In this document: in pieces, positions 8,809 through 17,927 of the stretch
Layout of the letters: every line of letters starts with the position of its first letter
How positions within the stretch are numbered: position 1 is the stretch's first letter
NCBI RefSeq assembly: GCF_000745015.1
Contig: NZ_JQNA01000002.1
Coordinates: 2,728,001-2,792,000, forward strand
DNA from: Burkholderia sp. 9120
GTDB taxonomy: Bacteria; Pseudomonadota; Gammaproteobacteria; Burkholderiales; Burkholderiaceae
Direction: 5' to 3'
DNA length: 64,000 nucleotides
The notes under the pieces: model-generated
What the model was told of the DNA's origin: nothing
Databases searched by the model: none
What the model saw: the letters and a program-made list of their open reading frames with translations, nothing else
Translations under genes and position numbers: made by a program

Positions 8809-8987
8809 TTCAGGCCCGCCTGTTTCAGGATGCTATTCAATGTGCCGGGCGGCAGATCTTTCTTGGGATGAGGGATGGTCACGAGACCGCCCCTGAACGG
8901 ATGCCGGAAATGATGGTGGCTGCCCGAGATACGGACCAACTGCCAGTCATTCGCCTGAATCCATTTGATTACCGCGGCGCTGTTCAT
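8805..8987 (-). CDS. hicA: HicA mRNA interferase toxin
   Basis: HicA is a small double-stranded-RNA-binding-fold toxin that cleaves mRNA. The 60-residue protein is the normal size. It carries the essential histidine in GSHHHFRHP (residues 22-30) and ends with GTLNSILKQAGL, the standard C-terminal helix. The start follows a CAGGAG site. Upstream, TATGAT (9002-9007, minus strand) could be a -10, but I see no strong -35. The module looks complete and functional. Confidence 0.95.
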   Translation of the reverse strand: MNSAAVIKWIQANDWQLVRISGSHHHFRHPFRGGLVTIPHPKKDLPPGTLNSILKQAGLK

Positions 8988-9191
8988 CTTGCACTCCTGA
9001 AATCATACACACGACTACACAATATTGCTAGGGCTTGACGTTCCGCCTTGGCCTTCGTATCGGCGTCGACGCGCGAGACGGAGCGCGAAAAACCACAGTG
9101 GGGGAGGGCATGATTTCAACCCGGCGCACGCTTTCGCGCCACCTGGCCGGATGGCTAACGTGCGGCTGGGAAAGGGGAAGTGAAGGCGAAA

Positions 9192-9222
9192 AACAGAAAG
9201 GGCTCGTCGATGACGAGCCCTT
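9192..9222 (-). terminator. intrinsic terminator of flgMN
   Basis: An 11-base perfect stem (AAGGGCTCGTC at 9198-9208 and its complement at 9212-9222) closes a three-base loop. On the minus strand it is followed by a T-rich tract, TTCTGTTTTT. It lies about 100 bases beyond the flgN stop. The remainder of 8988-9321 shows no gene. Confidence 0.8.
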
Positions 9223-9321
9223 CGTTCAAGACAATAGATTCAGCGCAGATTCAGCCGTAGACGTGTGCCGCAATCGCGTGCAGCGACGTCGCCCGGCAGC
9301 TCCGGGAAGTCCGGGAAGTCT

Positions 9322-9768
9322 CTACGCCGCGGGTTGCGCGGGAATCCGCCCATCCGGTCCGTAGAAGCCGACCTTCTGCGGCACTTCGACCTGCAGCGCT
9401 GCCAGCGCGCGCTGGTTGTAATCCATCCGTACGCGGATCAGCTCACCGTTGCTGGTATTGAAGCGCCGCGCCCGTTCGGCGGCTTTCTGCAGTAGCGACC
9501 ATTGTTCGGCGACGCGCGCGTCGGTGCTGGCTGCGAGCTCCATGCCAGGCCAGCCGGCCGGCAAGCCCATGTCGGCGAGCAGCGTGTCGCGGGTGGATTC
9601 GAGATTGGCCAGTACGCCGATCAGTTCGGTTTTCTTCTCGACGATCGGCGGCAGCAATTCGAGCGGCGACAAGGCGGTCAATGCCTTGGTCTCGAGGGTC
9701 AGAATCGAGGCGAACGCCTCGACAGCCGAATATTCTTCGACGAGGGTGGCAAGCAGGGCGTCTTTCAT
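9322..9768 (-). CDS. flgN: FlgN, chaperone for hook-associated proteins
   Basis: FlgN keeps FlgK and FlgL export-competent and brings them to FlhA. The 148-residue protein is a helical, coiled-coil-like chain with ALSPLELLPPIVEKKTELI and FNTSNGELIRVRMDYNQRAL, a pattern typical of proteobacterial FlgN. It lies 94 bases after flgM, in the same orientation, and ends before a clear terminator. Its clients flgK and flgL are encoded about 12 kb away and share sigma-28 control with this operon. Confidence 0.93.
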   Translation of the reverse strand: MKDALLATLVEEYSAVEAFASILTLETKALTALSPLELLPPIVEKKTELIGVLANLESTRDTLLADMGLPAGWPGMELAASTDARVAEQWSLLQKAAERARRFNTSNGELIRVRMDYNQRALAALQVEVPQKVGFYGPDGRIPAQPAA

Positions 9769-9862
9769 TTCAACAACTCGCTGAACACGACGGCTCGCGC
9801 TAGATTCGCGAGCCGGGTTTGTCGAACGTCGCCCGGCAAGTCACCGTACTTCGATGCGTCGA

Positions 9863-10219
9863 TCAGTTGCCGGTCGACGAGGTTTTGCTTTGCAACAGGT
9901 CGCGTGCGGTGTTCAGCACGCCGTCGGCGATCTTGCCGGAGTCGATCGTCAGCGAGCCATTCTTGATAGCCTGCTTGATCGACTCGACGTGCGCCGTGTC
10001 GATGTCCGCCGAACCGGACGCCGCAAGGCTGCGCAGATGCTGCGACAGGCCCGACAGGCTGACGCTGGCGTCGCCCGAGGTGCCGCTGGTGGCGGGTTGC
10101 GAGGCGGTGCTCGCGGTCTGCGCGTTGCTGTTCGCGGTCGTCGCGTCGCTTTGTTGCGAACGGGACAGGGCGTCTTTCAACGACGGCAGATTCGAATTGG
10201 TTGTGGAATCGACTTTCAC
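9863..10219 (-). CDS. flgM: FlgM, anti-sigma-28 factor
   Basis: FlgM holds FliA until it is exported through the finished hook. The 118-residue protein starts at a GTG after AGGAAG. Its first half is Ser/Thr/Gln-rich and probably disordered. The C-terminal half carries the sigma-binding part, with VESIKQAIKNGSLTIDSGKIADGVL, the conserved FlgM signature. A sigma-28 promoter lies directly upstream, so FlgM is made under the factor it inhibits. Confidence 0.96.
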   Translation of the reverse strand: MKVDSTTNSNLPSLKDALSRSQQSDATTANSNAQTASTASQPATSGTSGDASVSLSGLSQHLRSLAASGSADIDTAHVESIKQAIKNGSLTIDSGKIADGVLNTARDLLQSKTSSTGN

Positions 10220-10247
10220 GATTGGCTTCCTGAACGATTTGATCCTG

Positions 10248-10275
10248 ATAACGGCACTCGCTGATCAAAACTTTA
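10248..10275 (-). promoter_or_regulatory. sigma-28 promoter of flgMN
   Basis: Read on the minus strand, TAAAGTTT (10275-10268), a 12-base spacer and GCCGTTAT (10255-10248) closely match the sigma-28 consensus of TAAAGTTT and GCCGATAA. The -10 ends about 28 bases before the GTG of flgM. Confidence 0.85.
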
Positions 10276-10420
10276 GCGCAATCGCTCCAGGTTTTGCCTT
10301 GCCATTCAAGACGATCCGGCCCCTTGGCAGGCCCGACCCGTGTCATCCGCACTGCCGGCATCCGGCCCCGCGCGGTGTGGTGCACGCGCGAATCCCGGGC
10401 GGCGCGTGCTGCATGCCCGT

Positions 10421-12028
10421 TCACAGTTGAATCTCCACCGTCGAGCCATCTTTCACGATGCCGGAAATGATCTGGCCGTTGGGCGTACGAACCCGTACCT
10501 GCTGGCCTGGCGACGCGTTGTTCATCGCGCTGCCTTCGGACGAAATCGAGAAACCGGCGCCCGCCGCGACGACCCGCACCGTCTGGCCGATCGAGACCGC
10601 CGAGGTGCTTTTCAGCATGTCACGGCGCAGCGGCATGCCGCCGGCGACACGCGTGAGCGTCACCGAGCCGATTGCCTGCGACGGGTCCGTGACGATCGCC
10701 TGCGGCAAGCCGGTCAGGTCGCCGTCACGCGCAACGAGGTCGGCGGCGGTCAGCACTTCGCCCGGCGACATGGCGCGGGCGGCCAGGTAGTAGGTGGCGT
10801 TCAGCGAAATACGCGCTTGCAGATAAATGGTCCACGGCCGTTCGCCGGCGCAGCGCACGCCGACGGTCACGCGGCCCCACAGGCGCGCGCCGCTCGGCAT
10901 GAAGGGTTCGAGTGCCGTGCAGGCCGCGAGGCCGCGCGGAAACGCCTGGGCGACGGTGATCTCGACCTTGCCCGGCAAACCGGCGGATTGCTGCTGCAGG
11001 AACGCGAGAGCGGCGCTGCGGATTGCTTCCGCGTCCTGCTGGCCGGGCAACGGCGCGGGTTGCGCGATGGCCGCGGCGCGCATGTTTTGCTGTGCAATGG
11101 CCGGTGCGATGGGACGAGTGGCCGATACGCGGGCGATCGTCGCGGGCGTCGGGACCGCTGCCGGCGTGGCGCTATTGGCCGCAGCGGCGGCAGTGGTCGA
11201 GGCGGCGAGCGGCGCGACAGCCGTGCGCGTTGCGATTGCCCGCGCTGCGAGCGGCTTGCCGTTCGCGCCCAGTTGCGGCGGTTCACCGCGTGAAGCAAGA
11301 CTGTCGAAGCCGTCGGTAGCGGAGGTGCTGCTGGCAATGCCGTTGACGCCGCTGGCGCTGCTGACGACACCGCTATTCACGCCGCGATACCCGCCGTTGA
11401 CCGGTGCGTTGGCCGCCACCGGCTGCACGCCCACCGCTTGCCGCGCGGCCGGCGTCACGACGACCGGCACGACCTGGCGCTGGCCCGGCATGACATTGAC
11501 GTTGGCCACGCCGGTCGGCGCATTGGCCGCACCCGGCGCGGGAATCGTCACGACGCCGTTCGCGTCGGGTTTGAAATTGGTACGGATCATTTGCGGCGCG
11601 GCAGGCGGTTCGCCTTCGCCGGCAATCACGATCGAGCCGCTCGCATTGGCGGCTCGGGTGAATTCGTCCGTGGTGCGCGAGACCGGTCCGCGCCCCAGCG
11701 ATTGCGCGGTGGCGGCAGCCAGCGTCGCGGCGGTGCCGGCGCGTTTGGCCGGCGCGGCTTGCATCTGCTGCGCGAGATCGGCGAGCGCCGCCGGATTCTT
11801 TTCGCCCGGGCCGGGAATCACGATCGGTCCATCGGCTTCCTGCGCGTAGGCGCTCGGCGCGAGCAACAGGGCGCTGGCCGGCAGGCACAGCGCCGAACTC
11901 AGCGCCAGGCGCGCGAGCCGCATCGACCAGGCCGGCTGTTTCTTTGCCCGGCGCGGCACGCCCGCACCGACGCCATGCGCCGCCGCGCGGTTGGCGCGGA
12001 GCGTCGGATCGAAGGTGGGCTGGTCCAT
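10421..12028 (-). CDS. flgA: FlgA, P-ring assembly chaperone, unusually long
   Basis: FlgA is a periplasmic chaperone for FlgI. The C-terminal 165 residues are a standard FlgA region: a CAF-like domain, then SAF, with ALDAADLV-type text, the conserved GGMPLRRDML and a final VRVRTPNGQIISGIVKDG. The full chain is 535 residues, more than twice the enteric FlgA. The excess is an Ala/Pro/Val-rich stretch between the signal peptide and the chaperone domain, with three related short motifs near residues 67-79, 131-143 and 157-170. The start at 12028 follows GGAGAAACGC. The signal peptide is unusual in having about 35 basic residues ahead of the hydrophobic core, so an internal start at MRLARLAL (residue 36) is possible. 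It is divergent from flgB. Confidence 0.92.
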   Translation of the reverse strand: MDQPTFDPTLRANRAAAHGVGAGVPRRAKKQPAWSMRLARLALSSALCLPASALLLAPSAYAQEADGPIVIPGPGEKNPAALADLAQQMQAAPAKRAGTAATLAAATAQSLGRGPVSRTTDEFTRAANASGSIVIAGEGEPPAAPQMIRTNFKPDANGVVTIPAPGAANAPTGVANVNVMPGQRQVVPVVVTPAARQAVGVQPVAANAPVNGGYRGVNSGVVSSASGVNGIASSTSATDGFDSLASRGEPPQLGANGKPLAARAIATRTAVAPLAASTTAAAAANSATPAAVPTPATIARVSATRPIAPAIAQQNMRAAAIAQPAPLPGQQDAEAIRSAALAFLQQQSAGLPGKVEITVAQAFPRGLAACTALEPFMPSGARLWGRVTVGVRCAGERPWTIYLQARISLNATYYLAARAMSPGEVLTAADLVARDGDLTGLPQAIVTDPSQAIGSVTLTRVAGGMPLRRDMLKSTSAVSIGQTVRVVAAGAGFSISSEGSAMNNASPGQQVRVRTPNGQIISGIVKDGSTVEIQL

Positions 12029-12063
12029 CGCGTTTCTCCATCGAATGCATCGGTACGCCTTGC

Positions 12064-12156
12064 ATTCTAGTGAGCGCCCCCTTTGCGCAAACGTTGAATA
12101 GAAGCCCCCTTTCCCGGTTATTCGTCCGATTGCTCCTTGCGTAGCGCCCATAAGAT
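12064..12156. promoter_or_regulatory. bidirectional class II control region between flgA and flgB
   Basis: AACGTTGAATAG (12091-12101) and GTTATTCGTCCGAT (12117-12130) face each other, with AATA and TTAT 21 bases apart. They fit the enteric FlhDC box in both half-sites. TAAGAT (12151-12156) lies 33 bases beyond TTAT toward flgB. TAGAAT (12069-12064, minus strand) lies 31 bases beyond the other half-site toward flgA. One box can therefore serve both genes. Confidence 0.75.
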
Positions 12157-12246
12157 GCACTTCATGCAAAAAGGCCTTCTCGCCTCACGCAGTCCTCACG
12201 CGAGGCTGCAGCGGGAAGCCTCGGGAACGTTCTCCGGAGATTTCTT

Positions 12247-12741
12247 ATGCTGGACAAACTCGATGCCGAATTCGCCTTTGGCCGCCAGGCGCTCGATGTA
12301 CGCGCTTACCGGCAGGAGCTGCTGTCGTCGAATATCGCCAACGCCGATACCCCCGGGTATAAGGCGCGCGACGTCGACTTCGCTTCCTCGCTCGCCGGCG
12401 CGCTGAAGAAGGGCGACGGCGCCACCGGCACCGCTGCGTCGAACAACTCGACGCTCGCGATGACGCAGCCCGCGGGCGTGACGAGCGGCATGTCGATGGT
12501 GTCGACGTCGCCCGGCCACATGTCGGGCAAATCGACGCTGACGCCGACCGGCGGCGCGTCCGACGACTACGGCAATCTGCAATACCGCATTCCGACGCAG
12601 CCCGCGCTCGACGGCAACACGGTCGACATCGACACCGAACGGGTGCAGTTCGCGGACAACACGTTGCACTTCGAATCAGGCATGACGGTGCTGTCAGGCC
12701 AGATCAAAACGATGCTGGCGGCGATCCAGTCGGGCTCGTAA
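12247..12741 (+). CDS. flgB: FlgB, proximal rod protein
   Basis: FlgB is one of the rod subunits linking MS ring and hook. The 164-residue protein carries the axial-protein N-terminal signature [19 protein letters not shown] near residues 25-43 and the family C-terminal helix. The start follows CTCCGGAG. The middle is Gly/Ser/Thr-rich and somewhat longer than the 138-residue enteric protein. It opens the flgBCDEFGHIJ operon behind a class II promoter. Confidence 0.97.
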   Translation: MLDKLDAEFAFGRQALDVRAYRQELLSSNIANADTPGYKARDVDFASSLAGALKKGDGATGTAASNNSTLAMTQPAGVTSGMSMVSTSPGHMSGKSTLTPTGGASDDYGNLQYRIPTQPALDGNTVDIDTERVQFADNTLHFESGMTVLSGQIKTMLAAIQSGS

Positions 12742-12835
12742 TAACCGACGCCGCGCAGGACAGCAGGTCGCAAGAACAATCGCTACGGGAATTAACAGGA
12801 AGCCGGGTCGAACCGGCAGGAGAGGTCAGGAAACC

Positions 12836-13261
12836 ATGCCATCCCTGATGAACATTTTTGGTGTTGCAGGCTCCGCGATGTCGGCGCAGTCGCAGCGGCT
12901 CAACGTGACGGCGTCGAATCTCGCCAACGCGGACAGCACGACCGGCCCGGACGGCCAGCCTTATAAGGCCAAGCAGGTCGTGTTCGCGGTCAGCCCGCTG
13001 GGCGGCGCGCGCACCGCGTCCGGCCAGCAGGTCGGCGGCGTGCAGGTCACCGGCGTGGTCGACGACCCGACGCCGATGAAGACCGCGTACGACCCCGGCA
13101 ACCCGGCCGCCAATTCGGACGGCTACGTCACGCTGCCCAACGTCGACCCGGTGCAGGAAATGGTCAACATGATCTCGGCCTCGCGCTCGTATCAGGCCAA
13201 CGTCGAGACCCTGAACACCGCCAAGACACTGATGCTGAAAACGCTCACGATCGGAACCTGA
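12836..13261 (+). CDS. flgC: FlgC, proximal rod protein
   Basis: The 141-residue protein begins [19 protein letters not shown], then carries [18 protein letters not shown] and PYKAKQVVF. It ends with [21 protein letters not shown] and the LMLKTL helix. These are the D0 domain hallmarks of FlgC. Length matches the family. It follows flgB after a 94-base gap and precedes flgD by ten bases. Confidence 0.97.
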   Translation: MPSLMNIFGVAGSAMSAQSQRLNVTASNLANADSTTGPDGQPYKAKQVVFAVSPLGGARTASGQQVGGVQVTGVVDDPTPMKTAYDPGNPAANSDGYVTLPNVDPVQEMVNMISASRSYQANVETLNTAKTLMLKTLTIGT

Positions 13262-13271
13262 GGAGAGCTTC

Positions 13272-14003
13272 TTGACCACCAACACCACCATCGGCAGCAA
13301 CGGCACGAACGTGTCGCAGACGCTGCTCGATACCATGAACGGCACGGGCAAGAGCTCGAGCGCGACGGGCGCGACCAGCTCGACGAGTTCGAGCAGCAGC
13401 ACCTCGGCCAGCAGCCTGCAGCAGACCTTTCTGCAATTGCTCGTCGCGCAGCTGCAGAACCAGGACCCGACCAACCCGATGGACAGCTCGCAGATGACGT
13501 CGCAGCTGGCGCAGATCAACACGGTGTCGGGTATCAGCCAGTTGAACACGACGCTGAGCTCGCTCGCGACGCAGATGTCGGCGGGCCAGCAGTCGCAAGC
13601 CGCGCTGCTGATCGGCTCGACCGTGCTCGCCCCGGGCAACTCGGTCTCGGTCGCAAGCGGCAAGGCCGGCTCGTTCGGCGTGCAGCTCGCCAACGCGGTG
13701 AGCGATCTGCAGGTGGTCGTGAAGAACTCGGCAGGCACGATCGTCAACACGATCGACCTCGGCAAGCAGTCGGCCGGTACGGTGCCGGTGGGCTGGACGC
13801 CGACCGACACGGCCGGCAACACGCTGCCGGACGGCACCTACACGATCAGCGCCGTGGGCACGATCAACGGCCAGCAGGCAACCGCGACCACGCTGTCGAG
13901 CGCGACCGTGCAGAGCGTCGTCATGCAGAGCACCGGTACGCCGGGCCTCGTGCTGTCGAACGGCACGACCGTCGGCCTGACCAACGTCGCCGCCATCCTC
14001 TGA
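13272..14003 (+). CDS. flgD: FlgD, hook cap
   Basis: FlgD caps the growing hook and guides FlgE polymerisation. The 243-residue protein starts at TTG after AGGAGAG. After a Ser/Thr linker comes FLQLLVAQLQNQDPTNPMDS (residues about 53-72), the family signature. The C-terminal half has the Ig-like and Tudor-like folds, seen in GWTPTDTAGNTLPDGTYTI. Gene order flgC-flgD-flgE is normal. Confidence 0.96.
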   Translation: MTTNTTIGSNGTNVSQTLLDTMNGTGKSSSATGATSSTSSSSSTSASSLQQTFLQLLVAQLQNQDPTNPMDSSQMTSQLAQINTVSGISQLNTTLSSLATQMSAGQQSQAALLIGSTVLAPGNSVSVASGKAGSFGVQLANAVSDLQVVVKNSAGTIVNTIDLGKQSAGTVPVGWTPTDTAGNTLPDGTYTISAVGTINGQQATATTLSSATVQSVVMQSTGTPGLVLSNGTTVGLTNVAAIL

Positions 14004-14046
14004 TTCAGATTCAGTCAGTTACGACTTTCCAGATACGGAGACCGTC

Positions 14047-15582
14047 ATGGGTTACCAACAAGGTTTGAGTGGTTTGTCGGCATCGTCGAGCGACCTCGAC
14101 GTGATCGGCAACAACATCGCCAACGCGAATACGGTTGGCTTCAAGAGCGGCGCGGCGCAATTCGCCGACATGTACGCGAATTCGGTGGCGACCGCGGTGG
14201 GCAACCAGGTCGGTATCGGCACCAAGCTCTCGGAAGTGCAGCAGCAGTTCTCGCAAGGCACCATCACCAGCACCAACCAGGCGCTCGACGTCGCGATCAA
14301 CGGCAACGGCTTCTTCCAGTTGTCGAATAACGGCTCGCTGGTGTACTCGCGTAACGGCGTGTTCCAGCTCGACAAGAACGGCTTCATCACCAACGCGCAG
14401 GGTTTGCAACTGATGGGCTACGGCGCGAACGCCGCCGGCATCATCAACACCGCGCAAACCGTGCCGTTGAGCGTGCCGACCGCGAACATCGCGCCGCAAG
14501 CAACGACCAAGATCGTTGCCGGCCTGAACCTGAACGCGCAGGATCCGCTGATGCTCGGCACGCCGCTCGTAGCGCCCACACTAGGAACGGGCAGTACGCT
14601 GTCCTCGCCGGGCGCGACGATCACGAACACCGCGTCGGGCACGAATAACGACAGCTACACCGTCAACTTTACGAGCGCGACCACCTACACGGTGACCGAT
14701 ACCACGCTCGGCACCACCACGGCGCCCGCGACGTACACGGCCGGCTCGGCGGTTTCGCTCGGCAACGGTCAGACGATCACGATGAACGGCACGCCGGTCC
14801 TCGGCGACAAGATGACGATCACGCCGACGCCGATCGCGTTCAACCAGAACAGCTCGACGACGTACAACTACTCGACCAGCACGACGGTCTACGACTCGCT
14901 GGGCGGCTCGCAGACGGTCAACATGTACTTCGCCAAGACGTCGGCGGGAACGTGGAACGTGTACGCGGGCACCTCGACCGGCACGGCGAACCTGGTGGGT
15001 CAGGCGAACTTCAATTCGTCGGGCACGCTGCTCGGCACGACGCAGGTCAACACCCCGATCGCGACGCCGCCGACCTTCAGCGCGACCACGACCCCGTACG
15101 TCTACAACTTCAGCATTCCGACCACCGACGGTTCGTCGACGCCGCAGAACCTGACGTTGAACATCGGCGGCACGACGCAGTACGGCGGCAAGGACGGCGT
15201 GAACTCGCTGCAGCCCGACGGCTACGCGGCCGGCACGCTGACGAGCTTCACGATCGGCGCCGACGGCACGCTGACCGGCAACTACTCGAACCAGCAAACG
15301 GCGGCACTCGGTCAGATCGCGCTGGCGAATTTCTCGAACCAGAACGGTCTCGTGAACCTGGGCAACAACGAGTTCCAGCAAACGTCGCAATCGGGCGTCG
15401 CGCAGATCTCCGTACCGGGTTCGACCAACCACGGCGTGCTGCAAGGCGGCGCGGTGGAAAACTCGAACGTCGATCTGACCAGCGAACTGGTGAACCTGAT
15501 CACCGCGCAACGCAACTATCAGGCGAACGCGCAGACGATCAAGACTCAGCAGACCGTCGACCAGACCCTGATCAACCTGTAA
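14047..15582 (+). CDS. flgE: FlgE, hook protein
   Basis: FlgE polymerises into the universal joint. The 511-residue protein has the N-terminal NNIANANTVGFKSGAAQFADMY signature and the C-terminal VENSNVDLTSELVNLITAQRN helix typical of hook subunits. It is about 110 residues longer than enteric FlgE. The extra length includes a Thr-rich beta module (bases 14650-14832, ending GDKMTITP) also found in FlgK and FlgL of this window. Confidence 0.97.
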   Translation: MGYQQGLSGLSASSSDLDVIGNNIANANTVGFKSGAAQFADMYANSVATAVGNQVGIGTKLSEVQQQFSQGTITSTNQALDVAINGNGFFQLSNNGSLVYSRNGVFQLDKNGFITNAQGLQLMGYGANAAGIINTAQTVPLSVPTANIAPQATTKIVAGLNLNAQDPLMLGTPLVAPTLGTGSTLSSPGATITNTASGTNNDSYTVNFTSATTYTVTDTTLGTTTAPATYTAGSAVSLGNGQTITMNGTPVLGDKMTITPTPIAFNQNSSTTYNYSTSTTVYDSLGGSQTVNMYFAKTSAGTWNVYAGTSTGTANLVGQANFNSSGTLLGTTQVNTPIATPPTFSATTTPYVYNFSIPTTDGSSTPQNLTLNIGGTTQYGGKDGVNSLQPDGYAAGTLTSFTIGADGTLTGNYSNQQTAALGQIALANFSNQNGLVNLGNNEFQQTSQSGVAQISVPGSTNHGVLQGGAVENSNVDLTSELVNLITAQRNYQANAQTIKTQQTVDQTLINL

Positions 15583-15601
15583 GCGACCGGGACTTCCCAT
15601 C

Positions 15602-16360
15602 ATGGATCGGCTGATCTACACCGCGATGTCGGGCAGCACGCAAGCGCTCGAACAGCAGGCTATCGTCGCGAACAATCTGGCGAACGCATCGACCACCGGC
15701 TTTCGCGCGCAGCTCGCGACGTTCCGTGCCGTGCCGATGTCGTTCGGCGACGGCAGCACGGTCGACGACAACACCACCCGCACGTTCGTGCTGTCGTCGA
15801 CGCCGGGCGCGGACTACACGCCTGGCCCGATCCAGCAGACGGGTAACCCGCTCGACGTAGCGATTCAGGGTCCGGGCTGGCTGGCGGTGCAAACCGCCGA
15901 CGGTAACGAGGCCTATACGCGCGCCGGCAATCTGCACGTCGACGAAAACGGCCAACTGGTGAACGCGATGAACCAGACCGTGCTCGGCAACGGCGGCCCG
16001 GTGTCGGTGCCGCCGGGTGCGGAAATCACCATCGGCAAGGACGGCACGGTGTCGGCCCTGACCCCTGGCGATCCGCCGACGGCGGTGGTGACGGTCGATC
16101 AGTTGAAGCTGGTGAATCCGGATCCGCAAACCATGACGCGTGGCGACGACGGTCTGTTCCGGACCGCCGACGGCAACCCCGCCGACGCCGATCCGGCCGT
16201 CACGGTGGTGCCGGCCTCGCTTGAAGGCAGCAACGTGAATCCGGTCAGCGCGATGGTCGCGATGATCACCAACGCGCGCCAGTTCCAGATGCAGACCAAG
16301 CTGCTGGAAAACGCGGACAAGAACGATCAGTCCGCCAACCAGTTGCTCAGCTTTAGCTAA
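15602..16360 (+). CDS. flgF: FlgF, proximal rod protein
   Basis: The 252-residue protein begins [19 protein letters not shown], followed by [18 protein letters not shown]. The central part holds [20 protein letters not shown], and the C-terminus has [21 protein letters not shown]. All are FlgF hallmarks. It is 19 bases after flgE and 46 before flgG. Confidence 0.97.
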   Translation: MDRLIYTAMSGSTQALEQQAIVANNLANASTTGFRAQLATFRAVPMSFGDGSTVDDNTTRTFVLSSTPGADYTPGPIQQTGNPLDVAIQGPGWLAVQTADGNEAYTRAGNLHVDENGQLVNAMNQTVLGNGGPVSVPPGAEITIGKDGTVSALTPGDPPTAVVTVDQLKLVNPDPQTMTRGDDGLFRTADGNPADADPAVTVVPASLEGSNVNPVSAMVAMITNARQFQMQTKLLENADKNDQSANQLLSFS

Positions 16361-16406
16361 CGCTAACAGGATGCGCCGGGTTCGCCCGGCCCCCAGGAGA
16401 ACAAAA

Positions 16407-17195
16407 GTGAACCGCTCACTGTATATCGCCGCCACCGGCATGAATGCGCAACAGGCGCAGATGGACGTGATCTCGAACAACCTCGCGAACGTCAGCACCA
16501 ACGGCTTCAAGGGCTCGCGCGCCGTGTTCGAAGACTTGCTGTACCAGACCGTCCGCCAGCCGGGCGCGAATTCGACGCAGCAAACCGAACTGCCTTCGGG
16601 CATCCAGCTCGGCACCGGCGTGCAACAGGTCGCCACCGAGCGTCTGTACACGCAGGGCAACCTGACGCAGACCGGCAATTCGAAAGACCTCGCGATCAAC
16701 GGCGCGGGCTTTTTCCAGGTGCAGATGCCTGACGGCACGACCGCCTACACGCGCGACGGCTCGTTCCAGACCAACGCGCAGGGTCAACTGGTCACGTCGA
16801 GCGGCTATCAGGTGATTCCGGCCATCACGATCCCGAACAACGCGACGTCGATGACGGTCGGCAGCGACGGCGTGGTGTCGATCACCGTGGCCGGCTCGAC
16901 CAACAGCCAGCAGCTCGGCTCGATGCAGCTCGCGACCTTCATCAACCCGGCCGGTCTGGATGCGAAGGGCGAAAACCTGTTCTCGGAAACGGCTTCGTCG
17001 GGCGCACCGAACATCGCGCAACCGGGCCTGAACGGCGCCGGCTCGCTGAATCAGGGTTACGTGGAAGCATCGAACGTGAACGTGGTGCAGGAACTGGTGA
17101 ACATGATCCAGACGCAACGCGCTTACGAAATCAACAGCAAGGCCGTGACGACCTCCGACCAGATGCTGCAGACCCTCAGCCAGATGCAGGTTTGA
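16407..17195 (+). CDS. flgG: FlgG, distal rod protein
   Basis: FlgG forms the distal rod inside the P and L rings. The 262-residue protein starts at a GTG after AGGAGAACAAAA; the longer frame from 16371 adds non-conserved residues. It carries [29 protein letters not shown] and, at the C-terminus, [20 protein letters not shown]. Length is nearly identical to the enteric protein (260). Confidence 0.98.
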   Translation: MNRSLYIAATGMNAQQAQMDVISNNLANVSTNGFKGSRAVFEDLLYQTVRQPGANSTQQTELPSGIQLGTGVQQVATERLYTQGNLTQTGNSKDLAINGAGFFQVQMPDGTTAYTRDGSFQTNAQGQLVTSSGYQVIPAITIPNNATSMTVGSDGVVSITVAGSTNSQQLGSMQLATFINPAGLDAKGENLFSETASSGAPNIAQPGLNGAGSLNQGYVEASNVNVVQELVNMIQTQRAYEINSKAVTTSDQMLQTLSQMQV

Positions 17196-17223
17196 GGGAC
17201 TGGGAATTAAACAGGCGGTAATC

Positions 17224-17925
17224 ATGATGTCGCACTTCTCTCGTAACCCGGTTCATTCGCGCACCGCTCAGGCGCTCGTGCAGCTCACGCTGCTCGCCGC
17301 CCTGGGGGGGTGCGGCCTCGTGCCCAAGCAGCCCATCACGCAGCAACCGATGACGGCCCTGCCGCCGCCGCCGCCGCAGATGCAGTCGCCGGGCTCCATC
17401 TATAACCCGGGTTACGCGGGCCGGCCGCTGTTCGAAGATCAGCGGCCGCGCAATGTGGGCGACATTCTGACGATCGTGATCCAGGAAAACGTCAACGCGA
17501 CGAAGTCCTCGGGCGCGAACGCGAACCGTTCGGGCAGCACCAATTTCAACGTGCCGACCGCCGGTTTCCTCACCGGGTTGTTCGGCAAGACCAACCTCAG
17601 CGCGACCGGCGCCAACGTGTTCCAGGGCACCGGGGGCGCGAATGCGTCGAACACCTTCAACGGCACGATTACCGTGACGGTGACGGGCGTGCTGCCGAAC
17701 GGCAACCTCGCGGTGAGCGGCGAAAAGCAGATGCTGATCAACCAGGGTAACGAGTTCGTGCGTTTTTCCGGCGTGGTGAATCCGAACACGATTTCCAGCC
17801 TGAACGCGGTGTATTCCACCCAGGTGGCCGACGCGAAGATCGAGTATTCCGCGAAGGGCTATCTCGACGAAGCTGAAAATATGGGCTGGCTGCAACGCTT
17901 CTTCCTCAACGTGTCGCCGTGGTGA
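17224..17925 (+). CDS. flgH: FlgH, L-ring lipoprotein
   Basis: FlgH forms the outer-membrane L ring. The 233-residue protein has a hydrophobic leader ending in the lipobox LGGC, with Cys30 as the lipidation site. Later come [21 protein letters not shown] and the family C-terminal [21 protein letters not shown] second in-frame ATG directly follows the first. The gene ends just before flgI. Confidence 0.97.
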   Translation: MMSHFSRNPVHSRTAQALVQLTLLAALGGCGLVPKQPITQQPMTALPPPPPQMQSPGSIYNPGYAGRPLFEDQRPRNVGDILTIVIQENVNATKSSGANANRSGSTNFNVPTAGFLTGLFGKTNLSATGANVFQGTGGANASNTFNGTITVTVTGVLPNGNLAVSGEKQMLINQGNEFVRFSGVVNPNTISSLNAVYSTQVADAKIEYSAKGYLDEAENMGWLQRFFLNVSPW

Positions 17926-17927
17926 TC

